Assembly (NCBI RefSeq): GCF_038396675.1
Contig: NC_088931.1
Location: 74,061,501 to 74,125,500 of the forward strand
Source: Hydra vulgaris
Lineage: Eukaryota > Cnidaria > Hydrozoa > Anthoathecata > Hydridae
DNA: 64,000 bases
Direction: 5' to 3'
The notes under the pieces were generated by a model. That model ran no database searches. It was not told the DNA's origin and saw only the letters and a program-made list of their open reading frames with translations. The translations under genes and the position numbers were made by a program. This document shows positions 1 through 10,861 of this stretch, piece by piece (the first letter of the stretch is position 1; each line of letters starts with the position of its first letter).

Positions 1-129
1 TCAGTTCGAATTTTTTTTTTTTAATTTGGATAGATCTATCCAAATTAACAAAAAAGCACCTGTTAAATACCGTTTCTTTTTCTCATTTATATCAATGATC
101 TTTATAATGCCTCAAATTTAAAAATATTA

Positions 130-895
130 ATGTTTGCTGATGACACAAACTTTTTTCTGTCTAGCAATAATATCATAACACTATTTAATGACATAAACAT
201 AGAGCTAATTAATATTTCAAAATCGTTTAAGTCTAATAAGTTATCGATTAACATAGAAAAAACTAAATGGACTCTATTTCATCCAAAATCCAAAAAATAT
301 CTTTTGCCAAATGATATGCCTCAAAATATATTAAGATAATATTCAAATAAAACAATCAAAAGTTATACTTTTTCTTGGTGTTCTTATTGATGAAAACCTT
401 ACGTGGAAAAATCATATTGAAACCTTGCGCAGCAAAGTTTCAAAAAATATTGGAGTATTATATAAAGCGAGAAGTTTTGTAAATAGACACGCATTAATTC
501 AACTTTATTACTCACTTATTCAATGTCATCTAAAATATTCAAATATCGCATGGGGTAGTGCTGAAAAAAGTCAATTAGATCCTCTTTATCGGCAACAGAA
601 GCATCTAGCACGACTAATAAATTTTAAAGATTGTTTTACTCATGCAAAACCACTTTTATTCAAAATGAGTATTCTTAATATATACCAACTAAATGTTTTT
701 AACACTCTTTGCTTTATATTTAAATGTAAGATAAACCTAGCTCCAATACCTTTTCAAAATTTATATGCAATAAAGCCCGAAAACAAATATGATCTAAGAA
801 ATGACAATTTTATTTATCAACATTATTCGCATACAAATTTTGGAAGGGCTCTTATATCTTGTCGCGGAGCTTACTTGAGGAACCAAATAATTTAA
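130..895 (+). pseudogene. LINE reverse transcriptase, C-terminal remnant
   Basis: Two blocks of one decayed RT gene. Residues 1-69 of the first block (130-339) carry the catalytic FADDT motif and the SNKLSINIEKTKW segment. The second block (425-895) carries the thumb and connection region (IGVLYKAR, LYYSLIQ, IAWGS) and ends with the family signature GAYLRN, the counterpart of GPYLWN in the 35,572-37,401 copy. A frame change between 339 and 425 separates them. The upstream endonuclease and palm part lie outside the window or are lost. Confidence 0.8.
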
Positions 896-1241
896 AAAAT
901 TTTTTCCTTAAGTCGGAATTTTTCTACTTTCAAAAACAAACTGAAAAAAGTTATTTTATATCTGATCTCGTTTCTCTTTTATTAGTGTTATCTAAATGTA
1001 ATTTAAAATATTTGTTTTTATTTTTTATTGTTTTGTTAATCGGTATTTTATTTGTATGAAGGTTTTCTTAACCGGTATTTACTAATTTAAAATATTTGAT
1101 TTTATTTTTTATTGTTTTATTAAACGGTGTTTTATAATTGAGGTACCTTATTTTATTTGTATGAAGGTTTTCTTAAACGGTATTTACTTTTCATTTTATA
1201 TTTTTTTGAAATAATTGGTTTATATTTTTTGTATTGTTAAA

Positions 1242-1284
1242 CGGTTCTCGGTGACAGGATCTTACAATCCTCTTCGAGTTTCCG
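1242..1284 (+). other. LINE 3'-UTR two-stem hairpin, copy 1
   Basis: Outer helix CTCG/CGAG (extended by CGG/CCG) and inner helix AGGAT/ATCCT, separated by a one-sided GTGAC bulge. The same architecture with different base pairs occurs in three other LINE copies at 6,547, 20,008 and 37,588. It is likely an RNA element recognised by the LINE RT, as in other LINEs with 3' stem-loops. Confidence 0.6.
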
Positions 1285-1370
1285 TGTTCTGCATATATTA
1301 TGTACCAACGACATTTTTACCAGAGAATATTGTTAAATGAACAGAAAGAAAAAAAAAAATAAATAATACT

Positions 1371-2383
1371 TTATTGGTTGAGAAGTTTCAGGATATAGAA
1401 AGTGCCCTGAGCAAGTTTACATGCAGCTTAGAAAAGAACTTACGCCTGATCAATATATAAATAGTCAACATATAAATATTCTATTTTCAAGGTTTCTTTC
1501 TATTTAACACTTCGACAAGTAAATTCGACTAAGTTTTCAAAATTTAAGTAGTTCTATTGCAAATATGTAACTAATTAAAATATCAGTTGATTAAAATATC
1601 AGTGAAATAGGCATTGATCTTTTTAAACTGTATAAGTTATATTTACTCAAAGTTTAAAAAGACGCACAATTGATATTATTGATATAGGTTAAATAACTTG
1701 AAAGGAAAAGGTATGCTGACGAAACTGACGACAAAAATGATGAATACAATTAGGTTAACGACAACAAAGAAGTTTATGGCGAAATGGCGAAAACAATGAT
1801 TGTAATTACAGGCAACAATAAAGATTGTATAAGGAAGATATCAGCAACCTTGCAAAAGAAATTTGTCTTCTATGAATAGTGAGTGATTGGGTTTCTGTTG
1901 TATATAAAAAGCTACAGAATATTGGATATACTTTGACGGTAATAATATTTAATTCATATATTAGTTTTTAGGTTTTCGTTTTATTTTTGAAAACAGTACT
2001 CTAAAATAAATGGTAAACAAGCAATATAATTGAAAATGTAAAAATAGTTCGAGAATAAATTAAATAAAAAAGTTAAATGTATGAATAACAGAGGTAAATG
2101 TATGAATAACGATCGAAAGAAAATTATACTTTTTGTTGCCTAGTTACTCCCAAAGAGATAAATTGTAAACTGAAAAAATTTTTTGTTTAGTAGATGCTCT
2201 TTTTATATCAGTAGTTGAGGCGATTCATTTTTCCGAAGACAAATATAAGACAGTCATACCACTGTTCTTAGATAAGCATACGGCAGCAGATAAATATATG
2301 TGCGATGTGGTGAATAATTTTATTTATTTGTGTCAATGAATCTATTTCTGAAAGAAAAACAAATTTTTAAATATTTGATATGC
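1371..2383. other. AT-rich spacer, nothing recognised
   Basis: No open frame above background and no terminal repeats. There is a short duplication of 'aaatgtatgaataac' near 2,075-2,110. Probably unrecognised old repeat or intergenic DNA. Confidence 0.4.
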
Positions 2384-2934
2384 TAGGACTTGGCAAAAAT
2401 TGAAAAATTTCAAAAAACCGGTTTTCGGTTTTTTAAAATTGTAAAACCGGATAACCGGTTTTACACCGGTTTTTTAGTATAAAAGCGAATTTTTATTATT
2501 TCCGTATAAATCAAATGTAACAAACAGGATTGATATACTGGAATTAGATCTGTAAACTAAAAGAAAGTTTTTTATACTTAAAAAAGTCTTTCATGCTTAT
2601 AATAAAAAATTTAATTTTTTTCATTATTTATTAACAATTAGTTTTAATGTAAAATTATACTACGATTTATAATTTAAAGTAATACGAAATTGGAAAATGC
2701 AAAAACAAATTTGTTGACGAAAAGTAATTTTTTTCAGTTTACAATGATATTTAAAATGATAAAAAAAAAAAAAACAATTCAGCGTACTAACAATATAATG
2801 CTAGGTTTCATAAAGAAGATCATAAGGATCTTATCATCAAGACCTTAAAAGTTAAATATATTTATTTGTAATATATAAATATATTGAAGATATAACATAA
2901 TTCCAAAATTAACAGAATTCCAAAAGAAACAGCT

Positions 2935-5505
2935 ATTCTGTCCACTTATCTGAATTTTTAAAAACAAATCAATTAGAACTAGTAGATGTAACTAAAGGTT
3001 CTGGCCCTAATTATACATATCGGCACCAGACGCTACCGAATTCGTCATATATTGATCACGTCGCCATACCAAAATATACAAATTTCCTAAGTCTAAAATG
3101 CATTGTTCATCCTGAGTGTTCAAATAACTTAAGCGATCATTTACCACTTTCAATATCAGTTGAAGTTGAAGGTAAGCACACTAAATACAATACCACAATA
3201 GAAGAAGATACTAATATTCCTAGCTACGCTTGGAACGATTCTAACTTTATAAATTCATATAATGATCATTTAACCAATTGGTTTAACTATCTTAATTTTA
3301 CTGATAGTTATGAATACGACCTTATTCAAATCTAAACAATAATTGCTGGCAGCGCTCAAATAGCTTTTAAGGAAACTTTAAAAAGTAAAAAGCAATGTTT
3401 GTATTCAAAATCTTGGTGGACACCTGAATTAAGTCGTTCTAAAACTATTCTTTCAATTCATTTCAACAAATGGAGGGATTCTGGTTTTTTAAAAGATTTA
3501 AACTCCGTAACTTTCAATCGTTACTTAATGGCTCGTAAAAGCTTTCGCAAAGCTGTCAAGTTGGCTCAAAATAATAAAATTTGCGCACAGTATACTAAAA
3601 TTGAAAAGTTAAAAAATATTAGACCAAAAAACTTTTGGAATGCTTTTAGATGTTTAAACAAAGACATAAATTCTAGACTATTTACCATAAATAATAAAAA
3701 AGACAAAGAATCCATTACTTCAGAATTTGCAAACACTTCGAAAAAGTACTGAATACTTCAAAAATAACACATCGTAATGGAAATCATCGGAGAATTCCCC
3801 CGTGTACAAAACATGATGATGTTACAATAACTGAAGAAAATATAGTTAGGGCTATTTCGAACCTTAAATTTAAAAAATCTCCTGACTCTTTCGGTATCTC
3901 AGCAGAACATTTGAAATACGCAAATTGTGATACTTTAACAAAATAGCTCATCAAATTTTTTAATTATTCCATTAATTATGGATGGACACCATTATCAATG
4001 TCGACGTCTATTATTGTACTCCTTGTTAAATCGTATAAAAAATCTTTAGATAGCCCGAACAATTATCGCGGTGTTAGCATTATACCAATTTTTACAAAGG
4101 TTCTAGAATACCTAATCCTTATTATATGTCCGGATATTAGAGATACTCACCCCCTACAATTTGGATTCAATGCTAACTGTTCAACGCTACATGCTGAATT
4201 TCTAATTAGCAAAACAATTAAACATTACAATAACAACAATTCACCTGTATACCTATGCTCTTTAGATGTAGAAAAAGCTTTTGATAGCTGCAACTGGAAT
4301 ATCCTATTTGATAAATTATATTTCGATAAAAAATTACCACTCTGTATAGTTAACACTATCTCTTCGTTATATAACAATAGTAGTGCAACAGTCTCATATC
4401 AAGGTTGTAAATCAAACTCCTTTCTTCTAAAGCAAGGAGTAAGACAAGGATCGATTCTTTCACCTTACCTATATAATATTTACACTGAAAGTCTTCTTGA
4501 AACTATTACAAATCAAGGTATTGTTGGCACATCGATATATGGTAACTTCACTGGTGTGGTGGCATATGCGGATGATATCATACTTTTAAGCTCTACCCTT
4601 TCTGGTCTCAAAAAGCTGATAAAAACATGCAATATTTACAGTAATTTAAATTGTATTAAAATAAATGCCGAAAAAACTGAGTTCTTGATTTCAGGTAAAG
4701 CACAAATACAAACCAATACGATAACGATATCTAGTAATAAAATAAATCTTTAGAATAAACTTAGACATCTGGGATTCACATGGGATACTAAACATTCAAC
4801 TTTTGCTTCACTCAATAATACAAATGTTGATGAAAAAATTTCAAACTTTAGAGCTGTTGTTCAAACTCTTATTCAATCTGGAATCCGGTTTGCCCACCCA
4901 AGTTCTATTTCTTATATATATAAATTATTGGCAGTCCCTACCTTAACTTATGGTATGGAGATATGTGAAAATAATTCTGATTTGATGAAAAAGCTAGATG
5001 TAATTGGAAGGAGTGCACTAAAATCGCTTTTAAATGTTTCAAAACACAGTAAGAACTATACAAATTCGCTATTTAAAATCCAGGAAATTTCAAAAAGTAT
5101 TCAACAAAATAAATCAAACTTGTTTCTTCGTCTTCTTAATAATAAAACAACTTCAGACATTATCTTTTCACAACTGAAACACCCCTTATTTAAACATTCG
5201 TTTGTTGGCGATATTCAGGACCTATGCCGTTTTCGGATGCTAAATTTTCAAAACTTAATTCAAAATAAAAAGAAGATAAAAATAGCACTTTCTAAAAGTG
5301 AAATTCCCTCCGAAGTTGAACAAACTTTGAAACATGCAATAGAGTGCTGGAATGCGAAAGAGCAAAGAGGAATTTTTAAACAAATTCTGGAAGAAAAAAT
5401 TCTTAAGTGAAAATCACGAGAAATAACTTTCTTATTTTTCTTTTTTACCTTGTAAATTACATTGGGTGTTAAATAAATGAAATAATAATAATAATAATAA
5501 TGCAA
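2935..5505 (+). mobile_element. Jockey/CR1-group LINE, 5'-truncated
   Basis: Non-LTR element, lineage different from the CR1-like copies. Order: end of the APE-type endonuclease (SDHLPL at about 3,130), pre-RT linker (3,399-3,752), RT with LDVEKAFD, GVRQGSILSPYLYN and YADDIILLSS (3,998-4,753), and C-terminal region to a stop at 5,410. It ends in an (AAT)n tail at about 5,478-5,501, typical of LINE families that finish in a short tandem repeat rather than poly(A). At least four stops or frame changes make it dead. Imperfectly similar sequence near 2,865-2,895 and 5,528-5,555 might be a target duplication. Confidence 0.85.
2940..5410 (+). pseudogene. LINE ORF2 remnant (endonuclease end and reverse transcriptase)
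   Basis: Degenerate ORF2 of the LINE above. The block at 3,998-4,753 (251 residues) is the RT core: motif A LDVEKAFDS at about residues 89-97, the GVRQGSILSPYLYN region near 146-160, and motif C YADD at about 191-194. All three catalytic aspartates are visible. The 4,928-5,410 block (160 residues) is the post-RT region. In-frame stops occur at about 3,333, 3,752, 3,945 and 4,752. Confidence 0.8.
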
Positions 5506-6238
5506 AGATACAACATACAAACATTTTGATATATAATATGCTGAAGATTTAATAAATACATTTTACATAAGTTTTTAGTAGAATTTTAGAATGCTGTTCA
5601 TAGGAAAAATATTTTTAAATTTAGTTTTAAAACAAAAAGAGCAAAAGAAGGATCAAAAAATTTGGTAATTTTAGTTCAAAGATGGGATGCAAGATTTTTT
5701 TTATTATTATATAAATTAAAATAATTAAACAACAATAACAAAAAATTAAACAACAAACAAAATGAAACAAACGAAAATATCAAAAAGTTGACAAAATACT
5801 TTAAGTTAGTGTTACTTGACTTTCCTGGATTGGATTCTCGATTGTTTTGATTATTTTAAATATTGTTGAAAGGTTCTGTCAGTAATGTTATCTATTAATA
5901 ATTGGTAAAAAAAAAAATTTAAATAAATTAAACTAAATGCAATATCAAAGTGCTTTTTTAAAAACTATATATATTTTCACGTTATTTGTGCTTTCCACTT
6001 TACTTGTTAGCTTTTCAAAACAAGAAATCTTTAAACTATTTATCTATTTAGTAAAGTATAACAACGACCGATTTTTTTTAGAAAAAAAAAACCGGTTTTC
6101 GGCTTCGAGAAAACTGAACAAAAAACCGGTTAACTGATTGCCAACCAGTTCCACCGGTTGCCAAGCCCTTGATATATGTTTCAATACAGTTTTCTTCTTA
6201 CTCGATTGTTTGTATGTTTATGTTCTTATGAAACTTAG

Positions 6239-6243
6239 CGCTG
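6239..6243. repeat. Target site duplication CGCTG (left, Transib)
   Basis: CGCTG directly precedes the terminal CACAGTA at 6,244 and recurs directly after the opposite end at 18,454-18,458. A GC-rich 5-bp duplication is the hallmark of Transib and RAG-type transposition. Confidence 0.7.
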
Positions 6244-6473
6244 CACAGTAATGCAAATACTCAAAAATTGACCATTATTCAAAGTTTATCAAAACATATA
6301 CTACTATTTTTTAAAATGAATTATACTGCTTATATTATTCAAAAATATATAGGTTTGTTATTTTTGTTTATTAACAGGACAGCTACATGAATTTAAAAGA
6401 CGTCACTTTTGTAATAAATTTTCGTTAAAAAAGTACAGAATTTATAACTTCAATTTTTTTAATTTAAATTATC
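6244..6473 (+). repeat. Transib left inverted arm, outer part
   Basis: Pairs with 18,453 back to about 18,220 on the opposite strand. Shared landmarks include TTAACAGGACAGCTACATGA and the AAAAGACGTCA segment. It is cut at about 6,473 by a LINE and resumes at about 8,951. Confidence 0.85.
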
Positions 6474-6546
6474 TAACATTTATTTACACTTTGCCGATAA
6501 AAAAAAAATTTACAGTCGTAACTTATAAAAAAATAATTACATGACC

Positions 6547-6587
6547 GGGGCTAGAAGAAGACAAATTTAGTCTTATCATTAAGCCCC
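6547..6587 (-). other. LINE 3'-UTR two-stem hairpin, copy 2
   Basis: On the minus strand: outer helix GGGGCT/AGCCCC, inner helix AAGAC/GTCTT, with TGAT on the 5' side and CTTCT on the 3' side of the internal loop. Same fold as copies 1, 3 and 4. Confidence 0.65.
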
Positions 6588-7325
6588 AAAAAATGCGTCA
6601 TTACTAGACAAAATATAGTTTGACAATAAAATATAGTTTCAATGTATATATCTCTATTATAAAAGAAAATTTAAATATATCGCATATTGTTAAAAATAGT
6701 TTTATAGTTTTTCAAAAAATAAGATATAACAATTGCTTTGTAAAATAAAAGAAACAAAATTTATTAAAATATTAAATGACAAAAATAACATTTAAGAATT
6801 GGTTTGAAAAATAAGAAGATATGATTTTATATAAAAACATTTTATTGGTAGAGCATTTTATAGTTTAACTTATTTAATTATATTTATAATACTTTTCATT
6901 GCCAATTAAGTAAAAGCAAATAAACAGTATAAAATAAAAGTAAAAGATTAATAAATAACGCAAAAATAAAAATAAACTTCTCAAAAAGAAGATTATCATT
7001 TAAAATGATAAAAATATATGTACAATTATTGATTAATTATGTATTAATAATCTAAAGTAATTAATTAATTAACTATTAATTATTGATTTCTAATATAAAG
7101 AAGTTTTATTAGAAAAAATTCAATTCATTTTCAGTTAACAAAAGTAATTGCTTAAGTTTTGTTTTGAATTGGTTTAGAGAATAATTAGTTTTCATTTCAT
7201 AATTTAATATTATGTTCCACAACTTTGGTCCTCGGTTTACAATATTGAATTTAGTAGCGGAATAATAAGTTTTGGATTGAATGTAGTTGTATTTTGAAAA
7301 TCTAGTATAAATCTATATATGTGAT

Positions 7326-8654
7326 TTATTTTTTCAAAAATTTAATAAAATAAGATGGTAATATATTTTTATCAAGTTTGAACATAAAAATAAGAACTTG
7401 ATAGAGGTTTAGTTTATATACATTTAGGATATCGAGTTCATTAAATAGTGTTTGTGTGTGTGAGAAGCGATCTACGCTTGAAATTATCCTTATAGCCTGT
7501 TTTTGTTTGCTAAGCAATTTTTTCATTTTCGTCGCGTTAGTGCTACACCAAGCAATGTTCTCATAACTTAATTAGCAATGAATAAAAGAAAAGTAAATGT
7601 TTTTTAAACAAGATCGATGTAATAACTGCTTTGCTTTGTACATTATACCTAAATTTTTTGATATTATATCTTCAACTACACCTATGTATTTTGTTTTAGT
7701 AATATTTAAAGATAACTTGTTTGATTTAAACCATTGGGTTAGTTTGTCTAGTTCTTTGTTTAATGTTTGGAATAATATATTGATATCTTTATTGGAATAA
7801 AACAAGCTGGTATCATCTGCAAATAAAATTGTATTTAAAATGTTAGAAAATTTATTTAAATCGTTTATATAAACAAGAAATGGAAGTGGCCCTAAAATTG
7901 ATCCTTGAGGAACACTGCATGTAATTGTCTCATAATTAGTTTTTCCTTCATCATAAACTATATACTGCTTCCTATTAGTCAAATAACTCTCGAACCAGGA
8001 CAAGTTAGTATTTTTTATACCATAACTTTTGAGTTTCGATAGAAGTATTTGATGATTGACTGTATCGAAAGCTTTACTTAAATTGATAAAAAGACCAAGG
8101 GTATACTTGCCTTCATCAAACGATTTAAATATGTCCGGAACAAGGTGAATGATTGCATGATCGGTGGAATGGCCAGATTTGAATCCAAATTGTTTATGGT
8201 AAAGAATATTATTTACATTTAAAAAAGAATAAAGCCTATTATACATAACTCGTTCTAATATTTTAGAAAAACAATTAAGAATTGAGATTGGACGATAATT
8301 TGCAACTTCAGAAGGATCGCCTGATTTTAAAATTGGAATGATTTTTGCAATTTTTAGGTTTTCTGGAAAAACACCATGTTTTAAAGATAAATTAAAAATA
8401 TGTAATAATGGAATTGTGATATATTTTATCGATTTAATAACGACATTACTACTTATAGAATCGAAATCTACACTTTTTTTGGGCTTTAACAAAGAGACTG
8501 CGTCTAATAGTTCATTTTCCGTAAGTTTAGGATTAGACATAACACTAATGTTGTTTGAGGTTACGTAAGACTTAAAGTGTATTTTAGAAGTTGCTATATT
8601 TGATGATAAAATAGGACCTATATTTACAAAAAACTGATTAAGTGTTTCGGCCAC
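7326..8654 (-). pseudogene. CR1-like LINE reverse transcriptase remnant
   Basis: The long block (7,572-8,654, 360 residues) covers the RT fingers and palm: NYRPIS, LFINLSKAFDTVNHQ (motif A), SVPQGSILGP and FADDTSLF (motif C). Against the 35,572 copy about 55 residues are missing after SLNITKTKY, so the thumb is joined directly to ISKNLGIMYKAK. The C-terminal block continues at 7,326-7,526 (KQAIRIISS, DILNVYKLN). Upstream, recognisable but broken coding (KKTWQIIKEVIGK) reaches about 8,900. The gene is inactive. Confidence 0.8.
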
Positions 8655-8950
8655 TAAGGATTTATTTACAATACAATTGTTATTAACTTTTTCGGAAGTA
8701 AATTACCGTATAAACGTTTTTTACCGATTACCTCCTTAATAATTTGCCATGTTTTTTTCGAATTATTTTTGTGTTTAAATAATTGTTCCGAATAGTAATG
8801 TTTCTTTGAGCGTTTTAAAACTGATTCATATAGCCGTTTATAGGTTTTGTAATTAGTTTCATTTTTAAGAGTTTTTTTTTTTAAGAAACTTGTTATATAA
8901 ACGTTGTTTTTTTTGAGGATTTAAGAATGCCCCTCCATAAGTATCCATAA

Positions 8951-9796
8951 GTATCCATAAAGCTAAATTTTTTTTTTCTCGGTATGTTTAAGATATCTTA
9001 ACTTCTACGTCATAAAGCTTTCACTTAGTTAAAGTGAAAAAAAACTTTCAAAATTACAAAAAAATGAAAAAAAAGTGCAGCTTTTTGTAATTTTGAACTT
9101 GTTGTTCGTTTAAAAAACTTCTCAAGCTAACCTAACTCAATCTTTATTAAGTTCTGGTTATGGCAAAAACTCATTAAAAAAGTCAACTGCATATATTCAT
9201 GCATTATGATAAATATTTAGCTACTAACAAACAGCCTTTTTTTTTGCTTTAATATTCTCAATGTTTATAATTCGTATAAAAAATATATAAATGCAAAAAA
9301 ATTAAAAAAACTAAATAAATGTCAATAACCAAGTCATGTTGTTAGGTTAAAACAATTTTTTGTTTTGAATGCATACACGCGTTCATATTGTGAGTTTTTT
9401 GAAAAAAGGCATTTTTTCATGTATTTTATTTATACCGCCCGAGGGGTAGAAACGTATTTTTTTTTTATTTTCCTCTACTACCAACGGTATATGACACTCT
9501 TAAAAAAATTCAGTTAAAATGATTAAGTTTTCTAGTTTTTATAACAGTTTTAAAGAGTACTTTTAATGCATTTGGTGATTTTTAACAACAAATTTTTTAG
9601 CATTATTGGAATTGTTTTACTTATTCCCATCGATACGAATTTCTTCTTTATTCAGTTATACAAAAAAATATAATATTAATAAGATTATGAGACAAAAATA
9701 ATATTTATAAATTTACATAAAAATAAAATTTATCAAAACATTATTCATTTAAAATTACTATGTTAGTTTAACAGTATTAATCAAAATAGTTGTCAG
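8951..9796 (+). repeat. Transib left inverted arm, inner part
   Basis: Reverse-complement match to 17,916-18,220 and 14,869-15,432. Shared landmarks are CCCGAGGGGTAGAAACGT, TTTCCTCTACTACCAA and TGGTGATTTTTAACAACAAA. The inner edge includes the last codons of the transposase (DNYFD then stop), so the inverted repeat runs into coding sequence. Confidence 0.8.
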
Positions 9797-10861
9797 GCAA
9801 ATCAACATCATTATTTTTCAAGTCTTTTTTATTGGTCTCTTCTTCTTTATCATTCTCTTCTTCTTCGACCTGCTTATTTATTTGGTTCGTTATTTTTTCG
9901 ACTTCGTATTTGAAAACACTTGTTAGCTCATTTTGTATTCAAAATTTACTTTTTTCTTGTAAATCTACCAATGAAATAATTATGCTTGAGAGTTTTATCT
10001 ACTTTCCGATTGCTTTGTTTACAACTTTCAGTTTTTGTTGAAATAATGGGATCACTTGTTTCCAAACATTTATTAGGCATATCTCGGTTTGTCAATACTC
10101 GGCTCATTTTTCTAGATTATGTATCTCTATATTTCCTATACTCTTTGATTCTTTTTTCAGCTGGATCTTCTGTTAAAACTCCACAAAATCAAAACAATCC
10201 TGGCAGATGAATATTTGAACATACATGACTCGAACGCTGTGAACCAGCAGTTTATGTACTGAAACTGGTATAAAAAACAAATTATAGGGACCAAAAATTG
10301 CTTTGAAGTTCACTTAAAATGTGGAAAAATTGATCTTTACATGTAAAGTTACGACGCTTAATGTAGTGTAGAAGCTGCGATTCAATCCAACATTAACCCC
10401 GGTAATCTTGCTAAAATTCTGGTAATTTTTGCAAGATTACCGGGGTAATCTTGCAAAAATTTGCAAGATTACCCCGGTAATTGCTTTTTGCGACGTTTTA
10501 ACCTCATTAGTTGTGCCATCACCATTTTCTTTTGGTATGTCAACAAGAAGACCCAAACATTTTCGAAATTCGATTTAAAAGAGATGTTTTTGGCCTGAAG
10601 CCGACTTTTTATGACCTTGATCTCGAATTTGCTAAGTCTTGAAATCAAGTCAATAAGCAATATGAAATATGCATTAAAAACAACGAATTCAGGCATGCAA
10701 ACTTGATAGACATTGCTGAAGGCTGTCTTTATTAAAAAATATTTTCGACCACATATAGCATTAGCAGCTTTGCCGTCTATCATGGTAAGCACCAAACTAT
10801 ACTTTACAAATAAATCCATTTTCATATCTTGTTTTGTGAAAGATATATGTGCCCCTATCAA
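9777..10861 (-). pseudogene. Transib transposase, C-terminal half, decayed
   Basis: A Transib transposase is the DDE recombinase related to RAG1; it cuts at CACWRTG termini. Reading leftward, fragments in changing frames show DMKMDL..LTMIDGK near 10,860, then LSSLHA.IRCF..HIAY and EFRKCLGLLVDIP near 10,560-10,700. PVSVHKLLVHS follows near 10,270, then RIKEYRKYRD.SRKMSR and LETSDPIIS near 10,050-10,140. It ends in an acidic tail and DNYFD-stop at 9,777. I recognise these as Transib family signatures from memory; a profile search would confirm it. Many stops and frame changes are present, and the palindromic cluster at 10,396-10,481 interrupts the reading. The N-terminal half is gone, replaced at about 10,858 by the BEL/Pao fossil. 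Confidence 0.72.
10396..10481. repeat. Three alternating copies of a 16-bp unit, perfect palindrome
   Basis: The unit ACCCCGGTAATCTTGC occurs at 10,396-10,411, inverted at 10,431-10,446, and overlapping/forward-inverted again up to 10,481. Positions 10,436-10,481 form a perfect palindrome with 22-bp arms and a 2-base centre. It sits inside the dead Transib transposase and is likely a small fold-back insertion or a template-switch product. Confidence 0.8.

Larger units (their letters stand above)
75..1370 (+). mobile_element. CR1-like LINE, 3' part (runs in from the left)
   Basis: Non-LTR retrotransposon fragment of the same family as the near-complete copy at 33,341-37,720. It starts inside the reverse transcriptase, just before the catalytic FADD box (residues MFADDTNFF at 130), and runs through the RT thumb and C-terminal region to about 895. 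A 3' UTR with the family hairpin (1,242-1,284) and an A-rich tail near 1,345-1,370 follow. The coding part is split into two frames (130-339 and 425-895), so the copy is dead. The family link rests on shared phrases such as EKTKWTLF and YKAR. The first 70 bases do not align with the LINE and contain a perfect 28-bp palindrome at 21-48. Confidence 0.85.
2384..6167. mobile_element. hAT-like non-autonomous element, split by a LINE
   Basis: The left end TAGGACTTGGCAA and the right end (reverse strand) AAGGGCTTGGCAA form a short imperfect terminal inverted repeat. Both ends are followed by clusters of the motif AACCGGTT (2,416-2,475 and 6,090-6,160), the kind of subterminal repeat that hAT transposases bind. 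TTGATATG lies at 2,375-2,382 and TTGATATA at 6,168-6,175, a possible 8-bp target duplication, although its register with the TIR is off by a base or two. No transposase is seen; the interior is AT-rich DNA plus the LINE at 2,935-5,505. Two separate solo ends are the alternative. Confidence 0.55.
6474..8950 (-). mobile_element. CR1-like LINE inserted in the Transib left arm
   Basis: Minus-strand LINE of the same family as 33,341-37,720. Its 3' tail (AAATAAATG type) lies at 6,474-6,485, the 3'-UTR hairpin at 6,547-6,587, the RT at 7,326-8,654, and the 5' end is truncated at about 8,930-8,950. Comparison with the uninterrupted right arm of the Transib fixes the insertion point: the left arm stops after AATTTAAATTATC and resumes at CATAAAGCTAAA. 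A short 10-bp repeat 'tatccataag' occurs at the truncated 5' junction. Confidence 0.85.

Noticed and set aside
7597-8568. Plus-strand frames at 7,597-7,800 and 8,338-8,568
   Set aside because: Antisense shadows of the minus-strand LINE reverse transcriptase.
10469-10861. 130-codon minus-strand frame as a separate gene
   Set aside because: Parts of it and of the neighbouring frames match one decayed Transib transposase, so it is part of that pseudogene.
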